This document shows positions 50,011-62,667 of a DNA stretch of 64,000 nt, one piece after another. Numbering within the stretch: the first letter of the stretch is position 1; each line of letters begins with the position of its first letter. The position numbers were made by a program, and so were the translations under genes. The notes under the pieces were generated by a model. It was not told the DNA's origin. It was given only the letters and a program-made list of their open reading frames with translations, and did not search any database. This DNA comes from Diphasiastrum complanatum (lineage: Eukaryota > Streptophyta > Lycopodiopsida > Lycopodiales > Lycopodiaceae), in assembly GCA_029204225.1 (NCBI GenBank), contig CM055101.1, positions 60,653,340 through 60,717,339 on the forward strand. Direction: 5' to 3'.

Positions 50011-51095
50011 CGCATGATTAGTGAATCATTAGGTTCATCAGTTAAAAGTATGTGCATTGGATAACAAATCATAACGAATCCAAGAATAAGTAGGTAGGAC
50101 ATTTTAATACATTGTTCACCTCCCTTGAGAAGATCAACCTTAAGAGGAGAATATCTAGAGCCATTTTTGACTAGATAGCCAAAGGAGAATGAAAAATGGA
50201 TGAAGTTCATTATCTACTATTGGTAAGGTAATGATTACCAAGAAGTAAGCTTATGACTACTGATAAAGTTGATTATTATCATTTAATAATGATGATAATA
50301 TTCCAAAGAAAAGATGATTAGTATCGTTGATGTGGTAAGTTGGGACACTAGGCAAAGGAGTGCCCAAAAAATGAAAGCCAATCTCCAAGCCAAAAAAGAT
50401 CCAAGACCTAATTAAAGATAAGAGTTTTTGTGAACCTTTATTTTGAAGGAGAAGAATAGTGATAACTATGTGGATTGTTAAGTGCAATTGTTTATTGAGT
50501 GGTTGAATTTCTATATGGTGATGGAGATTTCTTAATTCACTGTTGGACTTAAAGGTGAACCTCTTGAAGATGCCTGGGACTTGACTTACCATGATACAGA
50601 CCACAAATTTGCACAATCACCATGAAGGTAGAGAAGAGAAGACCCATTGCATGCATGGACCTTGAGACTTCATTGAATGAAAGTTTTGTAGTTTATAGAG
50701 AGAGTGTTATAACCTTTACATTTATGATGAGAGTTGTTGACTACGGTGCCATGTTGTTGTCCTACTCATCACTATCACATCATTATTGTTGGTGTATTAT
50801 GATTAATTATCCAATGTCCAGTGTCAAATGTAGATCAGGATATGAAATCTCTAATACTCGCTCATAAATGCTGTATTTATTATAAAGTGACTCACAACTT
50901 GGAATAACTTGTTTAATGCACACCTAAAACTCTAAGTCTAAGCTGGGCCAGTTGAATTTTCAAATGGAAAATCAATTTAGGTCCAATAATCAAGAGAAAT
51001 GACCCCTCATGTAGAGTCATCTCTTCCCTAACTACTACTAGTTATGCAATAATATTATATATTTTATTTCATACAAGAAAGTTGTCCATTTTTCA
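50011..51095 (+). pseudogene. Degenerate gag fragment (copy C)
   Basis: Counterpart of 10886-11880. Near 50320-50385 the plus strand encodes CGKLGH, stop, AKECPKNESQSPS: a gag zinc knuckle with the first Cys lost. Surrounding frames are broken. The 50622-50867 frame is conserved with the copy A/B side but unassigned. Confidence 0.55.
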
Positions 51096-51490
51096 CAACT
51101 ACAAAAAGCACAAATTCTGACATGTGGTTGCGACGGATTTCGAAAAATTTCATAAATTGTCGGTATCCGACATGTTAGTATCTGACATCCCTATCGAACC
51201 CCCATAAAGAATAACTCCAACAGCTTGCGGTAGTTGGCAAGAATATAATTTAAAATAAGATGTCGGAATTCGACAATTTTAAAATATGTCGGACTTCGAC
51301 AAGTGACGTGGGTGCCATGTGGCAAATTTTTGTTGAGGTAGCATCTAGTTGGTTGTCGGAATCCGATGCAGTATATACATGTTGGACTCCGACAGACAGA
51401 TCAGCAATTCATGTCGTTGGTTTGACGTTTTGTTTCCATAAGAAAAGTTGTCAGATTCGGGCCGTCGGAATCCAACACTGTTTCGTATTC
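51096..51490 (-). repeat. CACTA 3' terminus and subterminal array (copy C)
   Basis: Begins CAACTACAAAAAGC at 51096 and contains the same CGACA-core direct and inverted repeats as 10490-10885, with several units altered. The 51260-51568 frame is a by-product. Confidence 0.8.
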
Positions 51491-51678
51491 CCTCCTGTGA
51501 ACTTCATTTTCGCACTACCTTTGCAAGAATATAAGGCAATTTGCGGCGATTTTGGAGAGCGATTCTGAGAGCACTTTAGGAGAGCAATTTTGAGAGCGCT
51601 TTTGGAGAGCGATTCTGAGGCTTCCAATTTAGAGCTCAGAGGTCTTTATTTCTTAATTTCGATTTTACGTTTTAATGA

Positions 51679-51799
<121 letters not shown>

Positions 51800-51879
51800 A
51801 GGTAATGTGTGTGTAAGAAAATGAATTAAATGTGAATGAGTTGATTCTGATTTCTGGTTTTAATTTTTTGTTTTGTGGC

Positions 51880-53600
51880 TCGTCATCCTTCACTTGTCCA
51901 TTCTTCCGCAATTGTATAAAATGAATGTGCCAATTTTTTTACGTAACGACGTAGACATTTTTCTTACGACTCCTTTTCCTTGAGATAATTCACCTTTAAC
52001 GTGTTCGTCCTCTTCATCACGCCATAACCTTGGCGTGTTAGGGTGTATATTCTGTAGTGTAAAACAATGATTCTTGAACAAGCCAACCTTATGGCCTTGC
52101 CTTTTGTCTCACAAAGTCTTTTAGAACTTTCAAAAAATGATCAAGGTAGAACATCCATCTAGTGTACACTGGCGCGGCAATGGAAATTTCATCAACCAAA
52201 TGCACAAGTAGATGAAAGTCTTGTATATCCATGAAAGAAGTTGGAAAATCTCTTTCTAGCAAGCACACAGTTTTAGTCATTTCTTGTTGTTTTGAATCCA
52301 TTTCACTCCATTTGATCTCCTTTGAGGTAATCCACCTACAAGATAAACATTACATAAAATAATGTACAAATAACGGGACACATTCTTTTTGTATTGTCAT
52401 GTCTTTTTTAATGTCCCTAGTCACAAATAAGTTTTGTAAATACCTGACAATTGATGCTTATTTGTACAAAGTACTTCGTAGATTGTCTCCTAAGCAACCT
52501 TGAATAGCAATCGAAAGAATGAATTGCAACATCTTTAGCCAATCAAGAGATTTTAATCCACTTAATTTGTCATCTTTGGTGAAAGAGTTGCACAAGGAAT
52601 GTGCATAGCCAGTCGGAGTTCTTATTTGTCTTATGACATTTTTTATATGTGAGAGCTCTCCCTTTGTTAGAATCCATGGCACAGTAGGAGTACTTGTCAT
52701 CCCACTTTCATCGTTTTGAATCCAATAAGGTCTCTTCACCTTAGCCACCTCCAAGTCTTGACGTGCTGCAATAGTGTCCTTTTCACCAATTATATGTTTC
52801 CATATAGATTCACCCACCCAAGTTTTTGTATATATGCATAGGATCCAAGAGGTGATTGATCAAGAGATTATTCCACTAGGGTAATCATCAATCTCTTCAT
52901 GCTTGAAATTGACTTATCCAAAGAATCGTTTAAATCATGTTGTTTGATCCACTCGTCGTACCAATCTTTAACTCTCGTTCGGATGGTGTGTGATTAAAGG
53001 GCCATCTTCCGGTCTTCTCCAAGCTCGCCTTTGGTTTGACCGAAATAATGATCAATTGGTAGGTATTTCGATGATTTTTGTACACAACTTTCCTCAACAA
53101 ATTTGTACTATGACGGCTTTCCAAGTTTGGCCCACATATGTAGCATGCTTTATATTCAGATGTTGTAAAACATGCATTTATGATTGCATTAGAAAGTTCA
53201 AATATATCTATGAGATGTAATAGATCGTGAGAATAAATGATTATTATTAAAAATCCAAACAAAGATTAATCATACCTGAACATTCACTCAAACAAGTATA
53301 ATCATGCATTGTCCACATTAGAATTCCACAAAGAGTGAAATTTCTTTCTTGCAAATTAGGCCTTGAGATGTCATACGCATTGACACCTTTCCAAAGCTTG
53401 GACAATTCTTCAATCAATAATTCGAGGTAAACATCCATGTTCTTAACCTTGTATTTTCATGGAACCAATAGATCTAGAAACAAATTTTTTGTCTTTATAC
53501 TTAGCCATGGAGGAATATAATAATTAACAAGAACAACTGGCCACGTGGACCATCTATAGTAATAGAGCAAAAATACGAGAGAGGGATGAGCTAGCAATGT
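51880..53600 (-). pseudogene. TNP2-like transposase, longest copy (C)
   Basis: The only copy in which the middle of the gene is uninterrupted. Minus strand order: PPWLSIKTKK block (about 53520), MDVYLELLIEELSKLW, LCGILMWTMHDY, YKACYICGPNLESRHS, LRKVVYKNHR, DPMHIYKN (about 52835), a frame change, GESIWKHIIGEKD, KVKRPYW, GLKSLDWLKM, RSTLYK, a GT-AG intron of about 110 bp, DUF4218 with LLERDFPTSFMD, VYTRWMFYLDHFLKVL, FVRQKARP. It has at least two frameshifts and lacks a continuous frame. The family GLKSHD His is Leu here. It serves as the intact reference for the second inversion joint. Confidence 0.9.
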
Positions 53601-53667
53601 ACAAGCATTAACTCTTTCATCCATTCATGATGTAATGTAATGTAGATGATATTAATTTTGATGATGT

Positions 53668-53668
<1 letters not shown>

Positions 53669-53744
<76 letters not shown>
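53669..53744. repeat. (GA)n microsatellite (copy C)
   Basis: About 75 bp with one GGAG interruption at its end; counterpart of 656-742 and 18731-18942. Confidence 0.97.
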
Positions 53745-53749
<5 letters not shown>

Positions 53750-55700
53750 CCTAGAATAATACTTTTAAGCATTTATTGAAATGAATTGATTCATTCATCC
53801 ATTTGAGATGATGTTCATGTAAATGTCGTAAATGTGATGGATAACAAAAGGTCGAGAGATGTTGATCAAACGACACAATTGATGCCAATATAGGTAAATG
53901 AAATATGAAACTATATTTTGAGAATACCATGTTAATTCAATCCTTGATGCCACTTAAAAGTTGCCTTGACAGTCTTGTCTTCATATTAAAAAAAGAGCCA
54001 AGTAACAATTTACCTTTGATGTATCATAAAATGTTTTTGAAAAGCTCACCTCTCATATGACACAGAAGGATCATTCTTTTGGGCAAGCTTCATGTCACAT
54101 ACATGCTAGGTTATTTAATGGGTTATTTTTTGCATTTTGACAATACTTTTATCTTCTTCATAGAAAAATTTAATATTTGGTGGTCAAAAACCAAAAATGT
54201 ACTGTCCAAATTCGATATGAATATGATAAATCTAATTTTTATACCCGTGACTTCCACTATCACCTTCCTACAAGTGGTCAGTCGTTTTTCATCCATCACA
54301 ACGATGATTAGAGCTTCCTAGATGTTCATGAGTTGATTGATACCCTCACTTGGCGTCAAGTAAAAACCTCTTCCACTCGATATATTAAATTACAACATGG
54401 ATTGTTAGATTCGTTGCTTGAAATTCTCCTTTGGATATGAATCCCTCAATGATTGACCCCCCATCATCGCAGAGAATGGTTAGGATCCACACATTGATTA
54501 TGAAGATGAATTTAGGCACAAGGTCCATAAGAGAATGCAATAGAGCTACAATCATAGGACTAGATGTAGTTTAGATCCATGAACATAAATCAAAATTCAA
54601 GATCCTAGGCCAAAAACCCATCACACTCTTTCATATCCTTGAGGGCTTGTTAACGACCCATTAGATCTAGCACTCATAGATGGAGTTGTTGTTGATTTGT
54701 AAAGCCTTGATTAAGCCCATGGTGCTAATATCCATTGAAAATATCTATTTTATGTATACTTGCATATGCTTCAGTGACTATTCACTTGCAAGCTTTGATA
54801 ACGTAACCTATCTTGGGCTGATACTCTCTTTAGACCCTCTTTCACTCTCAAGTGCCTTAAGATTCACATTATACCCTAAACCCTAAACCCTAAACTAAAT
54901 AAAATTTTCCAAATAGAGTTGTTGTTTATTTGTAAAGCCTTGGTTAAGCACATGGTGCTAATATCCATTGAAAATATCTACTTTATCTATACTTGCATAT
55001 GGTTTAGTGACTATTCACTTCCAAGCTTTGATAATGTAACCTTCTTTTACACCTGCCTATCTTGCGTTGATACTCTCTTTAGACCCTCCTTCACTCTCAA
55101 GTGCCTTAAGATTCATATTATACTTAGCTAGTCTTCATCAAAACAGAATAGCAGCATGTATTTGATCATGATTAACTCTTATGTTACAAGAAGGATAAAG
55201 CATTGGCATTACTCTTCTATCTCCTTCAAGTTACTGATAAATTTTGTTAGAAAATTATTTTCAACATGCTCATAATCTTTTAGTGCAAGCATCATTCTCA
55301 TTGTTTTGTTCTTAGATTGCGTCAATATTGTCCTTGTAGCAGTCGAGGGAATGACGCCCACAAGGTTTAGGAGTGTAATGCTCTTGGCACATGAATTAAG
55401 AAGTACACAGTCACACCCTTGTCCTTGGTTTTGTAGATTTTGAAGTCGTATAGAACATGCTAACAGAATCGAGGAGGGCTTTTCGGTGGAAAAGATGATG
55501 AGATTTTATAACTTTCTAGTAGCAAAGCACCTGAGGGTTTGTCTCAGAAGTTATGGAGATACAAGATCAAAAGATAGTTATTGTCTTTCTCCCTTCGATT
55601 TGCAAGACTTGTTTGCTTTTCGTCTTGCAGAAATCATGCATGCTCATTTTGGAATCTGGGTGGTTTAACTTTCTGTCAGATCGCAGCTTGGATACCTTTC
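53745..55700. mobile_element. CACTA copy C noncoding region with tandem duplication and telomere-like motif
   Basis: Colinear with 18943-20860. The 217-bp tandem units lie at 54680-55131. At about 54874-54896 three CCCTAAA units stand in a row where copy B has only one (20042-20050), so the short telomere-type run expanded here. No gene recognised. Confidence 0.7.
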
Positions 55701-55714
55701 CCAAACTGAAATCT

Positions 55715-56080
55715 CTAGCTTAATAGCTTCTCTAGATCGGCATGCATCTTCAAGGGTTTCGAGGACTTGTTCCTTTGGTAGCCAGCATGAAAAGCCCAAT
55801 ACTTCTGAAGCCCGTAAACGTTTCCCTTCCTCAAAGTTTGCAGAGTTAGGAGTTCGAAATCCTCATATATATTCCTTCTAAACCTTTTCAGCAGACCATA
55901 ACAGTAAAACCTGAACATACATTCCATTCCGTAGTGGTAGTTTGCAGCTGCATCCTCCTCCGCTAGTTCTCTGAATTGCTTGTACATGACTCGGTTGTAT
56001 GTATATCGCAGATGTTGTGACCAGAAGATAAAAAGCCTTGTCATTTTTGGGCTGCGGCCAACACCAATCTTGAACTTTGC
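55715..56080 (-). pseudogene. Captured LARP1 fragment, DM15 region (copy C)
   Basis: From about 56075: KIGVGRSPKMTRLFIFW in one frame (the copy B equivalent needs a shift), then SQHLRYTYN, ECMFRFYCYGLLKRFRRNIY, GNVYGLQKYWAFH, to a stop at 55715. About 110 bp upstream of this block, present in copy B at 21244-21355 and encoding the CLEERK part, is missing. Most differences from copy B leave the DM15 hydrophobic residues unchanged, but the copies are young enough that this need not mean selection. Confidence 0.85.
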
Positions 56081-57046
<966 letters not shown>

Positions 57047-57207
57047 CTCTCTCTCGTGTGCGTGCATGCACTGTGATTGGACAAAAAAGAATAGCATCTC
57101 GAGCTCGGTGATTGGACAGTGAAAGAATAACAACAGCTTGAACGAATAGCAACACCTCAAACTCATACTGATTCTACCTGTTGAAGGCTCAGAGGTAGAG
57201 TTCTCTT

Positions 57208-57785
57208 ATTTGTTTGCAATCGATTCTGAGCAAGAGCGTGAGTGAGTACTAACCCATATTTTACCACACTCCAACATTTGCGTGACAAAATCTATGATTG
57301 TAACAAATTTTGGCATATTCGTGGTAGCAGATTCTAGTGAACTTTCGCGAATCTGGTAGGTCGTAATGGATTCAAATTTTTTCGTTTCCCACTCTGGTGC
57401 TCCTAGTGCCAAAGATAATCATGACACAGATGGGAGCACGTTTGCTTTTTGTGATCACAACGTAAACTATGCCTATGAGTGGTTTCAAGAGCAAACTAAG
57501 CATAAATTTTGGAGTGCATGTTTTTTACAAAAATCTGAGTCTATCTAGTAGTGTGACTGAGTAGTTTTATGAGAAAAATCTTAACTTAAGCAGATTTGTC
57601 AATGGTGGGATGCCTACAATATCCTAAAAAAAGGTCACAATATAGAGACTCACTCTCTCTTCTTTGTTTGCATGCGATTCTCAGCAAGAACGTGAGTAAT
57701 TGCCAACCCATATTTTACCGCACTCCAACATTTGCATGGCAAAATATAGGATTGTAGCAAATTTTGGCATATTTGTGGTAGCAGA
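57208..57785 (+). repeat. 120-bp direct repeats around a coding-like segment (copy C)
   Basis: Repeats at about 57216-57334 and 57667-57785. The plus-strand segment between them is open from 57366 to 57548 (SHSGAPSAKDNHDTDGSTF and onward) and was kept open in copy B despite differences. Identity unknown. Confidence 0.5.
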
Positions 57786-58534
57786 TTCAAAAGATAGAGA
57801 TAGTTATTTAATCTGTAACTAGCTAAGTAAGATCACTACACACAATGCACCATTACTGTGAACCATTCTTGGGCACAAGATTGTGATCTGGTCGTTGTAT
57901 TCACAACCGCTTAATTCAGATTCTCTATTCTTCTCATGTGTATTGCACTACAAATGCTTTCTGATAGTTCTCTACTAACACTCACTCAATTCGGAATGTC
58001 TAATCTCGAAGGTAGCATGGCTATCTTAGATGCCTAACCATTAGAGGGGTTTTGAGCTCCAGAAAGACCCTTTAAGAATTCGTGCAAGATGTAGTTTATA
58101 TCATTAAAATATTATAACACTAATACTTTTGACTTGCCATAACTTTTTAATCGTAGTTCAGAAGTATGTCATGTAACATATCATTGGAAAGCCCTTGTCG
58201 AGCGCTTTCTAATTATGCCATTTTTAGTGTGGAATCAAAATGTGGACTCAAAAAGTTATGTTACGTAGATTTCAAATTTGAGTGTTTTGATTGGTCCATG
58301 TGTAAGAAAAAATTAAGAAAAAATATAAAAAGAATCTTTACAAAGGGTCTTTTTGGATTTGGAACTCCTCTAATGTCTTCGCTCCTTCATGGTTGTCTTT
58401 GACAACTACAAGACATTCCTCCATTTGATCTAAGTTAATACTCTGTTGTAGTTTTGGTAAAGATCTTGAAATGTTCTCTATGTTGGAGTTGTGTCTCTTC
58501 TTCCGCACCTAATCTATTTGAGAGCACCCCAACA
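57786..58534 (+). repeat. Copia-B LTR 3' part (copy C), with a MITE inside
   Basis: Same left truncation as 23098 and same end (CCCCAACA). Differs from copy B mainly by the insertion at 58040-58374. Confidence 0.8.
58040..58374. mobile_element. MITE-like insertion, 335 bp
   Basis: Absent from copy B at the same position (after 23350). Its ends are inverted repeats of about 33 bp: ATTAGAGGGGTTTTGAG and the complement of CTTGGAACTCCTCTAAT-type sequence, both continuing to AAAGACCCTTT. No coding sequence; AT-rich centre. The target duplication is unclear, so the superfamily (Mutator-like, hAT or PIF/Harbinger) cannot be fixed. Confidence 0.85.
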
Positions 58535-58537
58535 GAG

Positions 58538-58872
58538 TGGTATCAGTTCCTACGGTTCCAAACTACTAATTAGTGTACAAAATTGTTTACTATACTTAGA
58601 TCATTCATCATGGAAGGAACATCTTCAGAAATTCGCTTGATCAACAAGTTCAACGGTGGCTATTTCAACAACTTGCTATCTGCAAAACTCTTCGAGTACC
58701 AAAGCAGTCGACTCAACGACTCCCTTCGAAGCTTTCTATGGCTACAAACCTAGTCTATGACACCTCTGAGTGTTTGGCTGTCTTTGCTATATATACACCC
58801 CCTCTGATATGAGAAAGAAGCTTGACCCTGTTAGCTTAAGGAGTATCTTCACTGGATACTCAACATCACACA
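58538..58872 (+). pseudogene. Copia-B fragment: gag start fused to integrase C-terminal part
   Basis: Primer site at 58538 (TGGTATCAG, then diverged), ATG at 58610 opening the same MEGTSSEIRLINKFNG as copy B, then a jump at about 58657 into integrase: NSSSTKAVDSTTPFEAFYGY, stop, CLCYIYTPSDMRKKLDPVSL, FTGYSTSHM. Ends where a new LTR begins. Copy B jumps from the same gag point to reverse transcriptase instead. Confidence 0.85.
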
Positions 58873-60109
<1,237 letters not shown>

Positions 60110-60360
60110 TGGTATCAGAGCTGTTTCACTACTTCTTAATCTGATTCCAATATGATATCAGAGCGAAAGCTCTAATACTTCATATCTTTCGCGATATCAG
60201 ATTGATATCATACTCTTCAGTTCTTTTCAACCTTTTAGTATCAAAGAATTGATTTCTTATTGTTGGCATTATCACATCTTAGCATCATCGATACAATCAA
60301 CAGACTAAGTTCCAGATGGATTCTCAAAGTAAAGCCAGTCTTATCACAGACAAGCTGAAG
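60110..60360 (+). pseudogene. Primer site, leader and gag start of family E
   Basis: TGGTATCAGAGC at 60110-60121, leader, then an ATG at 60316 opening MDSQSKASLITDKLK, a copia-type gag N-terminus (the ITDKL..NY pattern). It is cut after about 15 codons by gypsy integrase sequence. Confidence 0.7.
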
Positions 60361-61489
60361 CAGAGAGGCTAAAACCTAGTGGCCCATTACATCCTTTAGA
60401 TATTCCTATCAGAAAGTGGGAAAGTATATCTATGGATTTTGTGGTTGGGCTTCCACGTACAAGGAAGGGCCACGATTAGGTTTGGGTCATTGTTGATAGA
60501 CTTACGAATTTTGCTCAATTTATCCCAACGAAAACTACTGTTAAAGCTTCAGAACTAGTTCACTTGTTTGTTGAGAAGCTTTTTCGACTAAACGGGCTGC
60601 CTTGTGATATTGTCAGTGACCGTGACCCAAAATTCACTGGGAATTTTTGGCAAGCAGTATTTGAAAAGTTGGAAACAACTTTTAGTTTAAGTTCTACAGA
60701 TCATTCGGAATCAGACGGTCAAACAGAAAGGACCAATCAGATGATGGAGGATATGCTTCGAGCATATGTGGGCCATCGACAGTCTGATTGGGAACAATAC
60801 CTTCCACTGTGGAATTTGCATATAACAGTGCAAAACATTCAGCAACCAGATTCAGCCCTTTCATGTTTATGTGTGGTTTTCAACCTCGATCACCAATTAG
60901 TGTTGGCATGAAAAACCTACGGGTGCAAGCCGCAGCTGATTTCCTTGCGGATATGCAAGAAATGTTATAGCTGGCTAAAGATAGCATAAGAAGTGCCTAG
61001 GACAGGGCAAAGCACTATGCTGATCTATCTCGGAAGCACAAGGTATTCAGGGTCAACGATTGGGTGTTTTTGAGGGTCCCTAGTCACTCTAGGGGCTTGA
61101 AAACTATTACGTGTGCAAAGTTGGCGCCTAGGTATTGCGGTCCTTTTAAGGTTATCCAAGTGATAAACAAGGTCGCATACAAACCAGACCTTCCAACTAA
61201 CGTTGGAATTCATCTTGTTTTCCACGTTAGTAAGTTGAAACCCTCGTTGGGGGTTGGGGAGACCCTGGTCCCTGTGGAAGATCTAGTGGAACTTCTTCGT
61301 GATGAGTCTATGAGTGGACCACCTGAACCTGAGGCAATTGTTAATACTTGGCAGAGGACTCTACGAAGTAGAGTGCTTCGAGACTTTTTAGTTAGGTGGA
61401 GGGGCAAATCAGAAGAGGAGGATACCTGGGAAAAGGAGGCTGATCTCCAGAAGAATTTTTCAAATTTTTCCCTACAAGGAAAAATTTAA
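60343..61489 (+). pseudogene. Gypsy integrase with chromodomain
   Basis: Inserts retrotransposon cDNA; the chromodomain directs it to marked chromatin. From about 60343: HRQAEAERLKPSGPL, WESISMDFVVGLP (first Asp), a TAG in GHD.VWVIVDRL, SDRDPKFTGNFW (second Asp), DGQTERTNQMMEDMLR (Glu). A frameshift near 60800-60830 leads to EFAYNSAKHSATRFSPF, a stop at 60968-60970, another near 60998, then FRVNDWVFLRV, LAPRYCGPFKVIQVINKVAY, FHVSKLKP and a chromodomain with FLVRWRGKSEEEDTWE before the stop at 61487-61489. The terminal part is one open frame from 61064. Chromovirus branch. Confidence 0.92.
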
Positions 61490-62470
61490 GTTTAGGGGGA
61501 AGGAATGGATTTGATACTCTGGTGCATAATAGGCGACTACGCAAGTTTTAGCCAGTTCAACAAACATGATCCAACACCTTATTAGTTTTACTTTTGTTGT
61601 TTTACAATTTCTTTGTTTTTGACTACTTGGTTGATTTTCTTGGAGAAAGACAGTAAAAAAAAAATGATGAGCAAAAGTAAGAAAAGTCATCAGATCAAAA
61701 AAAGTTGAAGGAAAGAATTTTCAGGCCCTCAATTTTTTTTTTATTATGAAAAACGACTTAGAAAATCATTTTTTGAGTCATTTCTTGTGCATACAGTATT
61801 AGAAACCTCCGATGAGTTGCCAAATCACACATCCATCTTAGATTTACCTATACTGAGTTGGGCGAAGGTTCTCTAGTAGAGTTACTACCTGTTTTGAATT
61901 TAACAGTTTACTATTTTGGGAACCTTCGCTGAGCATCTTACAATCTTTATGAACCTTCGCCGACCTGATAGATGGACTTAGAATGCCAAAATTAGGTTGG
62001 AAATAGGTTCAGATCCTAAAATTTTTATCGTCTACAGTACCTAGGTAAAGGATGTTCTTAGGCAAATGATGAACCTTCGTCAGATCTTCAGGATTTTTGC
62101 CAGACCACTTCAGATGTTCAGAAACCTTCGCTAAGATTTCTGAAAGCTATTTTCATAGTATAGAGCATGCTTGCAAATCTCTGTCTAGAATTGAACAACC
62201 AAACTAGTATCTTGTCTAAAGGACCCTCCAAATTCACCTATATAAGGGCTGAATTTAATTTAATTTCTCACTTGTGCTAGCGAAGCTCTTGCTAGATTTT
62301 CCAACGACCAGAACTTTCCAAAACTTTCTTCTAGCCTTCTTATATACTGTTGCGTTTTTTACTCTCAGTATTTGCTTACTTTCATCATGTCTTCTACCAG
62401 TACTTCTCAGTCTCCACAGTATGCCATTCATTGTGATGTTCCAGCCCAAACGAACATCATGATTCTTCCT
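61490..62470 (+). repeat. Gypsy 3' LTR, truncated
   Basis: Follows the polypurine tract TTTAGGGGGAAGG at 61488-61502; the LTR probably starts TGGATTTG at about 61505. Five copies of an AACCTTCGC motif (one inverted) lie between 61860 and 62130, upstream of a TATATAAG box at about 62236-62243. Sequence changes to D-family LTR near 62470, so the LTR end is missing. Confidence 0.7.
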
Positions 62471-62655
62471 AGCACAAGCATGGTGGTCATTGATTCATTG
62501 CCAGGGTTTCACTCTACCTTCATGCTTCTTATTCATTGGCTTGGGGGTGAAGCTTCTAGAGTTGATTGATTGCTTCTACTTGGTTGGGTGGTTGCTCCGT
62601 AGTGTGTTTTCCATTGTGTTCTTGTAAGCAGGATCTTAGGGAGCTTCCCTTATAT
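62471..62655 (+). repeat. D-family LTR end (D3)
   Basis: Matches D2 44847-45018 and D1 16293-16456. The front of the LTR with the TATA box has been replaced by the gypsy LTR. Confidence 0.75.
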
Positions 62656-62667
62656 TGGTATCAGAGC
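62656..62667 (+). other. D-family primer binding site (D3)
   Basis: TGGTATCAGAGC after CCCTTATAT. Confidence 0.9.
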
